Positions 21,201 through 33,999 of a stretch of DNA of 64,000 nucleotides are shown here, piece after piece (positions within the stretch are counted from its first letter, which is position 1; every line of letters starts with the position of its first letter). Source of the DNA: CAYNKA01 sp964397655 (GTDB lineage Bacteria; Spirochaetota; Spirochaetia; DTKZ01); assembly GCA_964397655.1 (NCBI GenBank), contig CAYNKA010000001.1, forward strand, positions 558,001-622,000, in the 5' to 3' direction. Made by a program: the position numbers and the translations under genes. The notes below the pieces were generated by a model that was given only the letters and a program-made list of their open reading frames with translations, was not told where the DNA came from and made no database searches.

Positions 21201-22819
21201 ATGACCTCCTCTCGGATCGAATCGATGGGAGGATTCGTGACCTGTGCGAAGAGCTGCTTGAAATAGTCGTAGATCATCCGGGGCTTGCCCGAGAGGACTG
21301 CGAGCGGCGCATCGTTGCCCATGGAGCCGAGCGGTTCCTTTCCCGAATCAGCCATCGGCTTGAGGATGAGCCGGACGTGCTCGAAGGTATAGCCGAAGAG
21401 CTTGAGCCGTTCAAGAATGGTCTCGGGGTAGAAACCGTGGGACTCGTGGCTCGTGTCGAGTTCGGAAAGCTCGATCTTCTTTTCTCCGATCCATTCGCGA
21501 TAGGGATTCCTGCCGCAGATGCGATCCTTCAGCTCCGCGTCGTCGATGATCCTTCCCTGACCGAAGTCCACGAGGAACATCTTTCCGGGTTGAAGGCGCC
21601 CTTTCTTCTTGATCGACTTGGGAGAAAGGGAAAGGACGCCGACCTCGCTCGCCATGATGACGCGGTCGTCGTCGGTGAGGTAATACCTGCTGGGCCTGAG
21701 GCCGTTCCTGTCGAGCACAGCCCCTATGCAGGTTCCGTCGGTGAAGACGATGGACGCGGGCCCGTCCCATGGCTCCATCAGGCAGCTCGAGTATTCGTAG
21801 AAGGCCCTTTTCCCGTCGTTCATTGCGGGATCGTTCTGCCAGGCCTCGGGAATCATCATCATGACCGCCTCGGGAAGGCTGCGGCCCGAGAGGACCAGGA
21901 GTTCCAGGACGTTGTCGAAGGTGCCGGAATCCGAGAGATCGGGCTCGATCACCGGAAGGATCTTCTTGATGTCGTCGCCGAAGAGCGGAGAGGCGAGCTT
22001 GTCTTCCCTTCCCCGGAGTTTGTTCACGTTGCCCCTGAGCGTGTTGATCTCGCCGTTGTGGCTCACGTACCTGAACGGATGAGCGCGGTCCCAGCTGGGA
22101 AAGGTGTTCGTCGAAAAGCGGGAATGGATCATGGCGAGATGACTCTTGTAGTCCTTGTCCGCGAGGTCGGGGAAATACTGGAAGACCTGCTCGGGCGTGA
22201 ACATGCCCTTGTACACGATGGTTTTCGACGAAAGGCTTGAGATGTAGAAGAAGGAATCCTTGTCGATGCCGCTCGACCTGATGTCCCTGGTCGCCTGCTT
22301 CCTGAGCACGAAGAGCTTTCGTTCGAACGCATCGACGCCCATTTCGTCCCCGGCGGCGACGAAGGCCATTTCCATGACGGGTTCGCACGCGAGGGCGGAA
22401 GGCCCGATCATCGCGTTGTCCCGGGGAACTGCGCGCCAGCCGACGATGCGAAGACCGAGGGTTTCGCCGATTTGCTCGAAGCGTCGCTTCTGTTCGAGCC
22501 TCTCGCCCGAGTCGTCGGACAGGAAAACGATCCCTGCGCCGTAGCTGCCCCGGTCCGGCAGGGAGAAGCGTCGCTCTTTCGCGACTTTTTCGAGGAATTC
22601 GTAGGGAAGGGCCGTCAGAATGCCGGCACCGTCTCCCGTGTTCTTCTCGCTTCCCACCGCACCGCGGTGTGTCATATTGATGAGGACCTTTTTCGCATCC
22701 TCGATTATTCCATGACTTCTCACGCCCTTGATGTTGGCGACGAATCCCACGCCGCATCCGTCTTTCTCGAATGCCGGTTCGTAGAGCCCGTATCTTTCCG
22801 GTCGACGCCGATACGCCAT
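18281..22819 (-). CDS. gltB: glutamate synthase large subunit GltB
   Basis: 1512-aa alpha subunit of GOGAT: glutamine plus 2-oxoglutarate to two glutamates. The N-terminal glutaminase nucleophile Cys22 lies in DGCGVGF after a short propeptide. The central and FMN-binding synthase domains follow (GEGGEDPERF, LISGHDGGTGASP), with the 3Fe-4S cysteines in CVMMRKCEKNTCPAG and a C-terminal beta-helix domain. Transcription may depend on sigma-54 (element at 22864-22880). SD CAGGAG precedes the ATG. Confidence 0.97.
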
Positions 22820-22863
22820 ACGATCGTACTCCTGTATGAATGTTTGGTCTGGATGTATATTAT

Positions 22864-22880
22864 TGCAATATTTATGCCAA
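22864..22880 (-). promoter_or_regulatory. candidate sigma-54 promoter of gltBD
   Basis: Minus-strand TTGGCATAAATATTGCA: the invariant GG and GC are exactly 10 bp apart and the flanking YTGGCA and TTGCA agree with the -24/-12 consensus. The predicted transcription start is about 34 nt before gltB. Confidence 0.55.
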
Positions 22881-22956
22881 TTCCTGCATAATAATACATA
22901 TCCTGTAAAGACAAGGATTTATTTATTCTTTTCCGAAGAGAGAATCGAGAAACATC

Positions 22957-22997
22957 ACCGAGATGTAGGATTCTTGGGGAAAAAACTACATCTCGGT
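22957..22997. repeat. 12-bp perfect inverted repeat between argS and gltB
   Basis: ACCGAGATGTAG and CTACATCTCGGT, separated by 17 nt containing an A6/T6 tract. Downstream of argS on its strand the T run is in the loop, not after the stem, so it is not a standard terminator. The surrounding 22820-23036 region holds no gene. Confidence 0.6.
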
Positions 22998-23036
22998 AGA
23001 TTATCAGCCTTCTTTCCGAGAATTATCGAGAACACC

Positions 23037-24824
23037 TCACATGACTTCCAGGAAGGGTATGTTCAGGAGGCCGAGTCCGTTCTTGAGTACGCGGAGAACC
23101 CCGCGCGACAGCACGACTCGGGCCACGGTGACGTCGGGATCGTCGTTGTGCAGGATCGGATGGTCGTGATAATACCGGCTGAAGGTCTTCGCGGTATCGT
23201 AGAGGAAGTTCGCGACGAGGGCGGGATTGTAGGCGGAGGCGGCTTCGGCGACGATTTCCGGGAAGGCCGCGACCTGCTTCATGAGAAACCATTCCTCTTC
23301 GCCCTTGAGAAGTTCGGGCCTGAAGGCGCGGCCGGCGAGTTCCTTCATATCGGCGAATTTTCGCATCATGCTCGAGATCCTCGCTCCCATGTATTGGAGG
23401 TAGGGGCCCGTGTTTCCCGTGAACGAGAGCGATTCCTTGGGATTGAAGATCATGTCCTTGAGCGGCGCGGTCTGGAGAAGGTAGTAGTGGACGGCTCCGA
23501 GGGCGATCTTCCTCGCGGTCTCGGCGATGTCTCCTACCTCGGACTCACGTTCCTTGGCGCGGATTTCCTCGACCGCCATCTCGGAAAGTTCCCTGATGAG
23601 GTCGTCGGCGTCCACCACCGTGCCTTCACGGGACTTCATCCTGCCCTCGGGCAGGTTCACCATGCCGTAGGCGAGATGGTAGAGGTTTCCGGCCCAGGCG
23701 TGGCCGAGTTTCTTGAGCACGTGGAAGAGAACGGTGAAATGGTAGATCTGTTCCGAGGCCACGACGTAGACGAGCCGGTCGAAGGGCCAGTCTCGGTGGC
23801 GGGCTATGGCCGTCCCCAGATCCTGCGTGAGATAGATGGACGTTCCGTCGCTCCGGAGGAGCACCTTCTTGTCGAGTCCGATCTCCGCGAGGTCGACGCA
23901 GATGGCGCCGTCCGGCTCTTTACGGAAGATTCCCCTCCTGAGCCCATCGAGGACCTCCTCCCTGCCCTTCTCGTAGACCTGGCTCTCGAAGTAGTACTGG
24001 TCGAAGTGGATGCCCGTGAGCTCGTAGGTCTGCTTGATGCCCCCGATGGCCCAGCCGTTCATCTTCTCCCAGAGGGAGCGGACCTCGGCGTCGCCCTGTT
24101 CCCATTTCCTGAGGAGTTCCCTGGCCCGCTCTTCGGCCGAAGGCTCCTTCTTCGCCCAGTCGTTGTAGAGCACGTAGTACTTTCCCACGAAATGGTCGGA
24201 TTTGAGCCCCTCGTCCTCCGGCGTCCGGCCCTCGCCGAACTCGAGATAGGCGAGCATCGACTTGCAGATATGGATGCCGCGGTCGTTGATGAGATCGACG
24301 GTCCTCACCTCCGCGCCGGCTGCTTTCAGGATGCGGGCCACGCTCTCGCCGAGGGCGTCGTTCCGGAGGTGACCGAGGTGAAGGGGCTTGTTCGTGTTCG
24401 GGCTCGAGAATTCCACCATGATCTTCTGCCCCGCGAGCATGGAGTTCGATCCGTACGTCTCTCCCTCGGCGTCGAGGCGGGCGCAGGTTCCTTCGACGAA
24501 GGCCGGGCGGGCCAGGAACACGTTGAGATAGGGCCCCGCGACCGAGAAGGATCCGGCCTTCGCGACCTCGGGATCCTTGCCGAGAATCGCCGAGAGTTCG
24601 GCGCCGATCTTCGGAGGGGCGGACCTGAACAACTTCGCGAAGTTGAAAAGCGGCACGGCGAGGTCGCCGAGTTCGGGCCTCGGCGGGACCTCGACGACGA
24701 CCTGGTCCTCCTTCAACGAGGAAGGTTCGAGTCCCTTGCCCGCGGCAAGAGCCTCGAGGGCCCCGAAAACAGCGCCTTTCCAGAAATCCTTGTAATCCTT
24801 CATTCCCTCATCCTCGCATTGCAA
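23037..24824 (-). CDS. argS: arginyl-tRNA synthetase
   Basis: 595-aa class I synthetase. The HIGH-type motif is HLGHLRNDALGES after VEFSSPNTNKP. The domain order is N-terminal Add-1 domain, Rossmann fold with insertion, then a DALR-type anticodon-binding end (TGPYLQYMGARISSMMRK). The KMSK-like segment reads RMKSREGTVVDADDL. The start overlaps the pgeF end by 17 nt. Confidence 0.97.
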   Translation of the reverse strand: MQCEDEGMKDYKDFWKGAVFGALEALAAGKGLEPSSLKEDQVVVEVPPRPELGDLAVPLFNFAKLFRSAPPKIGAELSAILGKDPEVAKAGSFSVAGPYLNVFLARPAFVEGTCARLDAEGETYGSNSMLAGQKIMVEFSSPNTNKPLHLGHLRNDALGESVARILKAAGAEVRTVDLINDRGIHICKSMLAYLEFGEGRTPEDEGLKSDHFVGKYYVLYNDWAKKEPSAEERARELLRKWEQGDAEVRSLWEKMNGWAIGGIKQTYELTGIHFDQYYFESQVYEKGREEVLDGLRRGIFRKEPDGAICVDLAEIGLDKKVLLRSDGTSIYLTQDLGTAIARHRDWPFDRLVYVVASEQIYHFTVLFHVLKKLGHAWAGNLYHLAYGMVNLPEGRMKSREGTVVDADDLIRELSEMAVEEIRAKERESEVGDIAETARKIALGAVHYYLLQTAPLKDMIFNPKESLSFTGNTGPYLQYMGARISSMMRKFADMKELAGRAFRPELLKGEEEWFLMKQVAAFPEIVAEAASAYNPALVANFLYDTAKTFSRYYHDHPILHNDDPDVTVARVVLSRGVLRVLKNGLGLLNIPFLEVM

Positions 24825-25548
24825 TCCGGCCCGAACCTACGAGCGCGAGCATCTTCGTGAATCCCGGCTTTCCCTGCCGACGGAACGAGCCGAACCTGTC
24901 GTCGCAGCGGGTGCACTCCGGCATCGAGAGAACGTTCCGCACCCCTTCCCGTCTCAGGATGTCGAGATTCGCCGCCCTGAGATCGAGATACCAGCGGTCT
25001 CCCCGCTTCGCCGCGCACGAGGCCCCGTATTCCGCCGCGAACGCCGCTGCCCGTTCCTCGGGAACGTCGTAGCAGCAGCTTCCGATGCACGGCCCCAGCG
25101 TGACCAGCAGGTCCGCGGGAGAGGCGCCGTAGGAGCGTTTCATGAGGCGAACAGCCTCCGCAGCGATGCCCGTCCCCTTCCATCCGGAATGGAGCATTCC
25201 CCTCGCTCCCGTCACAGGATCCCAGAGGAAAATAGGCATGCAGTCCGCGACCGTGATCCCCAGCACCGCGTCCGTCTCCCCTCCGGCGACGAGGCCGTCC
25301 CCGATCCGTCCGCGGACATCACCGTCCTCGTCCCTGTGCACGATGCGGGTATGTTCCTGACGCAGAAACGAAAATCTTCTCCCCGGAAATGCGTCGGCGA
25401 CGGCCTCCTCTACTCGGAGATTCGGCATGGTTCTGAGGTCCATGTCGCCTGCTTCGCGGAGAGACAGGCAGGCGACGACTTCCGTCTTCGCCTCCTCCGT
25501 CCGAGCGGAGGCGGGCCAGGGGATGGGATGCCACGGGATTCGATTCAT
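24808..25548 (-). CDS. pgeF: PgeF/YfiH family (laccase-domain) protein
   Basis: 246-aa peptidoglycan-editing factor/purine-nucleoside phosphorylase-like protein. The conserved Cys/His sites are visible in RQEHTRIVH, TVADCMPIF, HSGWKGTGIAAE and GPCIGSCCYDV. Family members clear misincorporated serine from cell-wall precursors or act on adenosine; which applies here is unknown. Co-transcribed with argS. Confidence 0.9.
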   Translation of the reverse strand: MNRIPWHPIPWPASARTEEAKTEVVACLSLREAGDMDLRTMPNLRVEEAVADAFPGRRFSFLRQEHTRIVHRDEDGDVRGRIGDGLVAGGETDAVLGITVADCMPIFLWDPVTGARGMLHSGWKGTGIAAEAVRLMKRSYGASPADLLVTLGPCIGSCCYDVPEERAAAFAAEYGASCAAKRGDRWYLDLRAANLDILRREGVRNVLSMPECTRCDDRFGSFRRQGKPGFTKMLALVGSGRIAMRG

Positions 25549-25647
25549 AACCTCATCGCGATATGTACCAGCTTTTCGAAGCCCTGTCCAGGGGAAGCAC
25601 GGGCCGTGTCCCGCGGCCCTTCTTCACCCTTCGTCGGCGACGGGCGT

Positions 25648-27423
25648 TCATACTCCCGTATTCTCGAGCACGTAGAGCTTCTCTATGAGATCTCCGATCT
25701 GCTGGGCCTGTCTGAGGACCTTGTCCAAGCTCTTCAGGAACGCCTGGTTGCCCCGGCCGCCGATGTATCCGTAGTTGGAAAGCGTGTCGTACCTGCCGCC
25801 GACCTCGCCGTGGAGTATCCCGGTCAGGATCCGGACGAGGCTCTGGAGGTTGCCTTGGGCGTTCTGGATCAGGGTCTGGGCTTCGAGGTCGATTCTTTTC
25901 CGGATCGACTTGATCTTCTTCTGTTTTACGAGCTTCGACTCCATCTCCTGTTCCGCCTGGCGCAGGGCCATTCCGAAATCCCCGGCGGCCGACAGCCGTT
26001 TCTCGAAGTCCTCGAGGACGGTCTGCACCTTGAGCAGTCCGTTGTACGCGTCGGTGAATTCCGACCGGTTGTCGTCCTTGTAGAATTCACCCTCGATGAG
26101 GAGAATCTTGAGGTACCGGTTGAATTCGGAGGGGAAGACGTTCGCGAAGAAAGTTTTCAGAAAACCCATGCTCAGGGAATAAGTCCCTCTCGTCTTCCCT
26201 TCGCTTCCGGTGAACACGTAGCCGTCGAGAAAGACCATGGGAATGCCGCCGAGCGACGAGTGGATTTCCTTGACGATCTCGTCCTGTTTCCGCTTCAGGG
26301 AGAATTCCTTGTAGGACTGATCTATTCTCGCCCTCCAGAACTGCTTGAGCAAGGCGAACCAGTCCTCCCCTCCGCCGACGTTGGCGCACTGATAGTTGAC
26401 GTCCCCTGAGAGATAGCGGGCGATGAGGAACATGGGCTGGGACGCGTTGAAAGAACGGATCTCCTTCATGGCCCGATCCGCGGCCTTGATCTGTTCGGTG
26501 TAATCCTCCTCGAGGTTGTAGGACTTCGATTCGGCCTTTTCTCCGTCGGTGAAGAGGAATAGGGACCGGATGAGCCGGGGGGACGGTCCAATCGTCATGC
26601 TCGAGAGGATGTCCGCGAGCCTCATGACGAGATCCTTCGCATCCTGGAAGGAACAGGGCACGGGATTGACGTCCGGAGCCGGATAGAATGACTTCAACAG
26701 GCGCTCGAATGGAAAGGACGTGAGGACCGCCAGATAGTGGAGGAATTTCATGTTCTGATACATCCCAGCCCTACCGTCCGCGGGGATGAACTGGAGAACG
26801 TCGTCGAGGGCGTTTTCCATCATTCGCTTGATCTCCACGTCCCCGAGCTCGGACGAAGGCGGCAGTTCTATTCCCGGAAGGTCCTTCTCGTGAACGAGCA
26901 CTTCGCCCTTGCCCACGTGCTTCGCGATCTGATAAAAGGGATCGGTCTCGAGCAGAAGCCGTCTCTGAATGTCGTCGATCTCGAGTCCGACGAGAAAGGC
27001 GATGAAATCCGGCTTGCTCTGTCCGAGGACCTTGTCGATGATGGGCGTGAAAATGACGACGTTGTCGCGAAGTTCCCGGAGTTGTCTCCCGAAGGCGGGC
27101 AGGAACTGCCCGCGGGTGAAATCCATGATGTTCAGGGAAGACCGCCTCTGGATGTCCTTCGCGATTTCCCTGAGCGCCCGTTCCTCGAGGAGTTCTTCCC
27201 GGTTCTTGCCGGAAAAGAGCATCTTGAAAAAGAAGACGATCTTCTGGAAAAAGCCGAGTTTATTGAAGATGGCGCCGAGATCCACCTCCGTTTTCTCGTC
27301 GGACTCGGCCGCGAGCGGTTCGTCGGATATCTGCACGAGCCTGTTGATCTTGTCGAGCATCTGACGCCGTTCTTCCTTGGAAAGCTCGGTCACCAGCCGG
27401 TCGAAAACCGTGTTCACTCGCAT
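25648..27423 (-). CDS. spirochaete DUF5312-like protein
   Basis: 591-aa soluble-looking protein, mainly alpha-helical. It begins MRVNTVFDRLVTELSKEERRQ, has a hydrophobic helix near residue 60 (FFQKIVFFFKMLF) and charged coiled segments near the C-terminus (about 480-590). No enzymatic motif was seen. The sequence resembles the treponemal proteins grouped as DUF5312, recalled from memory rather than searched. It has AAGGAAG before the ATG and is divergent from the cimA leader. Confidence 0.6.
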   Translation of the reverse strand: MRVNTVFDRLVTELSKEERRQMLDKINRLVQISDEPLAAESDEKTEVDLGAIFNKLGFFQKIVFFFKMLFSGKNREELLEERALREIAKDIQRRSSLNIMDFTRGQFLPAFGRQLRELRDNVVIFTPIIDKVLGQSKPDFIAFLVGLEIDDIQRRLLLETDPFYQIAKHVGKGEVLVHEKDLPGIELPPSSELGDVEIKRMMENALDDVLQFIPADGRAGMYQNMKFLHYLAVLTSFPFERLLKSFYPAPDVNPVPCSFQDAKDLVMRLADILSSMTIGPSPRLIRSLFLFTDGEKAESKSYNLEEDYTEQIKAADRAMKEIRSFNASQPMFLIARYLSGDVNYQCANVGGGEDWFALLKQFWRARIDQSYKEFSLKRKQDEIVKEIHSSLGGIPMVFLDGYVFTGSEGKTRGTYSLSMGFLKTFFANVFPSEFNRYLKILLIEGEFYKDDNRSEFTDAYNGLLKVQTVLEDFEKRLSAAGDFGMALRQAEQEMESKLVKQKKIKSIRKRIDLEAQTLIQNAQGNLQSLVRILTGILHGEVGGRYDTLSNYGYIGGRGNQAFLKSLDKVLRQAQQIGDLIEKLYVLENTGV

Positions 27424-27534
27424 GATTCTTCCTTAATGAAAGTCTTCTCGACCTGAATGTCCCGCCACTGCGGACGCCCTCATCCCATCATATAACCGAA
27501 GGATGCATTATACAACAACAGGTCTCCACGTTCC

Positions 27535-27563
27535 TTGACAAAGTTCGACGATTCGTTTATGAA
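27535..27563 (+). promoter_or_regulatory. sigma-70 promoter of cimA leader
   Basis: TTGACA (27535-27540), 17-bp spacer, TATGAA (27558-27563). It gives an untranslated leader of roughly 185 nt that contains a leader ORF and a terminator. A TATAAT on the opposite strand (27512-27507) may serve the divergent DUF5312-like gene. Confidence 0.6.
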
Positions 27564-27581
27564 CATCATATGGCCGTATCC

Positions 27582-27662
27582 ATGACCAGAACGATCAGCA
27601 TTGTCAACATTATTATCGGCATTCTCACCATTATTCCTTCCGGGGAGGAACGGGAAGCGTAG
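27582..27662 (+). CDS. isoleucine-rich leader peptide of cimA
   Basis: A 26-codon ORF starting MTRTISIVNIII and ending EEREA before TAG. Eight of the 26 codons are Ile, seven of them within residues 7-18, with Val and Leu among them. This is the hallmark of ribosome-mediated attenuation. No clear ribosome site precedes it. The last codons overlap a purine-rich segment that could pair with the terminator's 5' arm. It lies 24 nt upstream of a strong terminator and 91 nt upstream of cimA. Confidence 0.7.
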   Translation: MTRTISIVNIIIGILTIIPSGEEREA

Positions 27663-27686
27663 AGTGCCGGCAGAACCGGATACCGA

Positions 27687-27724
27687 GCCGTCCTTCCTGA
27701 TGCGAAGGACGGCTTTATTTTTTT
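27687..27724 (+). terminator. attenuator terminator before cimA
   Basis: A perfect 10-bp stem GCCGTCCTTC / GAAGGACGGC with a 7-nt loop, followed by TTTATTTTTTT. An alternative pairing of GAGGAACGG (27645-27653, end of the leader ORF) with CCGTCCTTC (27688-27696) has 8 of 9 pairs including one G-U, and would act as antiterminator when the ribosome stalls at Ile codons. Confidence 0.75.
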
Positions 27725-27753
27725 ACGGCCTCGTGGAGGCAGGAGGGAAGCCC

Positions 27754-29314
27754 ATGAAGAAAATCGAGCTCTTCGACACGACATTGAGGGACGGTATGCA
27801 GGGCATAGACGTCAGTTTCAGCCTCGGTGACAAGATCCAGATCGCCCACAAGCTGGACGAGATCGGGATCGACTACATCGAGGGAGGCTTCCCGCTTTCC
27901 AACGAGAAGGAGGCCCAGTTCTTCGAAAGGGCGAAGAACGAGAAATTCCAACATGCCAAAATCGCCGCTTTCGGCTCTACCCGCAGGCCCGGCCACAGGA
28001 TCGACGAGGACAGCCATATCAGGGCCCTTCTCGAAGCCGAGACATCCACGGTCGTCGTCGTGGGGAAGACCTGGAAGGCGCACGTCGAAAAGGTCCTCAA
28101 GACGAGCAGGAAAGAGAATCTCGACATGATAGCGGAGTCCCTGGACTTCCTGAGAACTCGCGGCAGGGAGGTGATCTTCGACCTGGAGCATTTTTTCGAC
28201 GGCTTCAAGGACGACCCGGACTACGCCATCGAGGTGCTGAGAACAGGCTCGGCCGCCGGGGCCGCACGTCTCGTCCTCTGCGACACGAACGGGGGAACGC
28301 TGCCCTCGGAGGTAGATGAAATCATGAAGAAACTCCCCTCTTCGGGGCTCGCCCCCCTCGGGGTGCACTTCCACAACGACACGGGGAACGCGGTCGCGAA
28401 CAGCATGATCGCCGCGGAACGCGGGGCCTTTCAGATCCAGGGGACGATCAACGGATGGGGCGAGCGGTGCGGCAACGCGAATCTCTGCGTGCTCATCCCG
28501 AATTTCTGCCTCAAGGCGGGCTACGATTCATCCGCGCGCGCCCACATCAGAAAGCTCACCTCCCTGAGCCGCTTCGTCTCCGAGAAGGCCAACATCATCC
28601 CGGACAAGCGCATGCCCTACGTCGGGGAGGCGGCCTTCAGCCACAAGGCGGGCCAGCACGCCGACGTCCTTTCGAAGGCGGATTACCTCATGGAGCACCT
28701 CGACTCGAGGGAGGTCGGCAACGAGCGCAGGATCCTCCTTTCCGAACTGGCGGGCAAATCCACCATCGTGGACAAGCTTTCGCGTTACGGCGACTTCGAC
28801 AAGAGCTCGAAGGCCGTGGAAAGCCTCATCCAGGTCCTGAAGGAAAGGGAGCGCCTCGGCTACGAGTACGAGGCCGCGGAAGCCTCGTTCGATCTCCTCA
28901 TCCGGAAGGTTCTCGACAAGTACCGGCCCCTCTTCGAGTTGAACAATTATCACATGGAGTCCTTCAAGACCGGCGAAAGCCCCTCGAAGACCGTAGGACG
29001 CATCTTCCTGAAGGTCGGCGGCAAGGACGTGATGGGGGCCGCGGTCGGCATCGGACCCGTGGAGATCATCGACGCCGCGCTCCGCGACGCGCTCGTGAAC
29101 TTCCACCCCTTCATCAAGGACATCTCGCTCACGGACTACAAGGTCCGCGTCCTCAATCCCGAGGCAGCCGGCGTCGCGGCCAAGGTGAGGGTCTTCATTT
29201 CCTCCACCGACCACAAGGGAAATTCGTGGGACACGGTAGGCGTGAACGAGAACATCGTAGAGGCCTCCTGGGAGGCCCTTGTGGACAGCCTGGAGTATTA
29301 CTACAACGACTCCG

Positions 29315-29325
<11 letters not shown>
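27754..29325 (+). CDS. cimA: (R)-citramalate synthase
   Basis: 523-aa DRE-TIM enzyme condensing pyruvate and acetyl-CoA, the first step of the threonine-independent isoleucine route. N-terminal ELFDTTLRDGMQG holds the catalytic Arg-Asp; HFHNDTGNAVAN and GTINGWGERCGNANL follow; the C-terminal 150 residues are the LeuA-type allosteric domain. The CimA (rather than LeuA or homocitrate synthase) call rests on overall pattern and the Ile-rich leader. ATG at 27754 has AGGAGGGAAG upstream. The 3' end overlaps carB on the other strand by 11 bp. Confidence 0.92.
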
Positions 29326-32551
<3,226 letters not shown>

Positions 32552-32580
32552 GGTGTACTCCTTATCCTGTCCTTCGGCCT

Positions 32581-33744
32581 TCAGGCCGCCGCGGTCCGCT
32601 TGATGAACTCGCCGATGATCCACCGCGTGTCTTTCGGTCCCGGCGAGGCTTCGGGATGGAACTGAACCGACATGACCGGCATCCCCGTATGGTAGAGGCC
32701 CTCCACCGTGCCGTCGTTCGCGTTCTTGAACCAGACCTTCACGTCGGCGGGAAGGGTCTTTTCATCCACGGCGAAGCCGTGATTCTGCGACGTCACGTAG
32801 ACCTTGCCGTCGTCGAGGTCCACGACGGGGTTGTTCACGCCGTGATGGCCGAACCTGAGCTTGTAGGTTTTGGCTCCCAGCGCAAGGGCGATGATCTGGT
32901 GGCCGAGGCAGATGCCGAAGACCGGCAGCTTCCCGATGAGCTTGGCCGCGAGCCTGATCTGATGATCGAGGACCGCCGGATCTCCGGGACCGTTCGAAAA
33001 AAGGACCCCGTCGGGCTTCAGGTTCATGACCTCGCCCGCGCTCACGGTCCCGGGAAGGACCGAAATCCTCGCGTTCAGGCTCTCCAGCTCGCGGACGATG
33101 CCGCACTTCACCCCGCAGTCGACGAGGACCATGTGGAAACGCCCGTCGGCCATGATCGTCTCGGCCTTCCTCGTTCCTACGTCGCCCAGGAGATTCCGTC
33201 CTTCCATTGACGGAAAGGCCGCGAGGTAGGCGAGAGCCTTGTCGACCTGCTTCTTGGAAAATTCCGCCTCCCCGGCGGGAAGTCCGAGGATGAGGCCCGA
33301 AGGCGTGCCTCCGTCCCTCAGACGGAGCGTGAGTCTCCTGGTGTCGATGCCCGTGATGCCTGGCACGCCTTCCTTTCCCAGAAATTCGTCGAGGCAGATC
33401 CTGCCCTTCGGCACGGGCCCTTCATAGAGATCTTTCACCGCGAAACCCGCGGCCTTCACCGCCCGCCGTCCGAGGTTCTTTTCCGGACCGCCTTCGTTCC
33501 AACCCGGATCGGATCCGTAATTGCCGATGAGCGGGTAGGTCATCACTACGATCTGTCCCACGTAGGACGGATCGGTGAGTATTTCGTGATAGCCGGACAT
33601 GCCGGTGTTGAAGACCACCTCGCCGGCTCCCGCTGCAGCGACTACGCCTTCGTCTAAATCATCGGAAACGGGAGGAGGCGCGCCGAAACTACGGCCCTTG
33701 AAGACCGATCCGTCCGCGAGAATGAGAAGAGCTGGCTTCGTCAC
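32581..33744 (-). CDS. carA: carbamoyl-phosphate synthase small subunit
   Basis: 387-aa glutaminase subunit. The class I amidotransferase triad is visible: Cys in PVFGICLGHQ, and His/Glu in SVQFHPEASPGP. GTG start with GGAGG 6 nt upstream. A long palindrome lies directly upstream (33768-33799). Confidence 0.97.
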   Translation of the reverse strand: MTKPALLILADGSVFKGRSFGAPPPVSDDLDEGVVAAAGAGEVVFNTGMSGYHEILTDPSYVGQIVVMTYPLIGNYGSDPGWNEGGPEKNLGRRAVKAAGFAVKDLYEGPVPKGRICLDEFLGKEGVPGITGIDTRRLTLRLRDGGTPSGLILGLPAGEAEFSKKQVDKALAYLAAFPSMEGRNLLGDVGTRKAETIMADGRFHMVLVDCGVKCGIVRELESLNARISVLPGTVSAGEVMNLKPDGVLFSNGPGDPAVLDHQIRLAAKLIGKLPVFGICLGHQIIALALGAKTYKLRFGHHGVNNPVVDLDDGKVYVTSQNHGFAVDEKTLPADVKVWFKNANDGTVEGLYHTGMPVMSVQFHPEASPGPKDTRWIIGEFIKRTAAA

Positions 33745-33767
33745 AGGCTACCTCCATGATTAAATTT

Positions 33768-33799
33768 ACGGTTTCGATGCATATTTATGCATGAACCGT
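33768..33799. repeat. nested palindrome upstream of carA
   Basis: Outer arms ACGGTT/AACCGT and inner arms ATGCATA/TATGCAT around TT make a 32-bp near-symmetric element 24 nt before the carA start. Position and symmetry suggest an operator, but I know no regulator with this site. Confidence 0.5.
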
Positions 33800-33800
33800 T

Positions 33801-33827
33801 AAAAAAAAACCGGCGGGAAGCCGGCTT
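33801..33827 (-). terminator. terminator of tRNA-Gln/tRNA-Glu transcript
   Basis: Minus-strand stem CCGGC/GCCGG (extendable by A-T and G-U pairs) followed by nine T residues, directly after tRNA-Glu. Confidence 0.75.
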
Positions 33828-33899
33828 TAGTCCCTAGGGGAATCGAACCCCTATTTGAAGAATGAGAATCTCCTGTCCTGACCGTTAGACGAAGGGACC
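33828..33899 (-). tRNA. tRNA-Glu (CTC)
   Basis: Minus-strand cloverleaf: acceptor GGTCCCT/AGGGACT (first pair G-U), anticodon stem GGAGA/TCTTC around the loop TTCTCAT (anticodon CTC), T-arm GGGG TTCGATT CCCC. Second of a two-tRNA transcript. Confidence 0.92.
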
Positions 33900-33907
33900 G
33901 TCATCTC

Positions 33908-33978
33908 CTTCCCGGGGAGGATTTGAACCCCCACAAACAGATCCAGAGTCTGTGGTGCTACCGTTACACTACCGGGAA
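33908..33978 (-). tRNA. tRNA-Gln (CTG)
   Basis: Minus-strand cloverleaf: acceptor TTCCCGG/CCGGGAA, anticodon stem CAGA/TCTG around CTCTGGA (anticodon CTG), T-arm GGGTTCAAATC. With the TTG isoacceptor at 6.6 kb both Gln codons are covered. Confidence 0.92.
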
Positions 33979-33999
33979 ACGCACTCTCGAATATCGACC

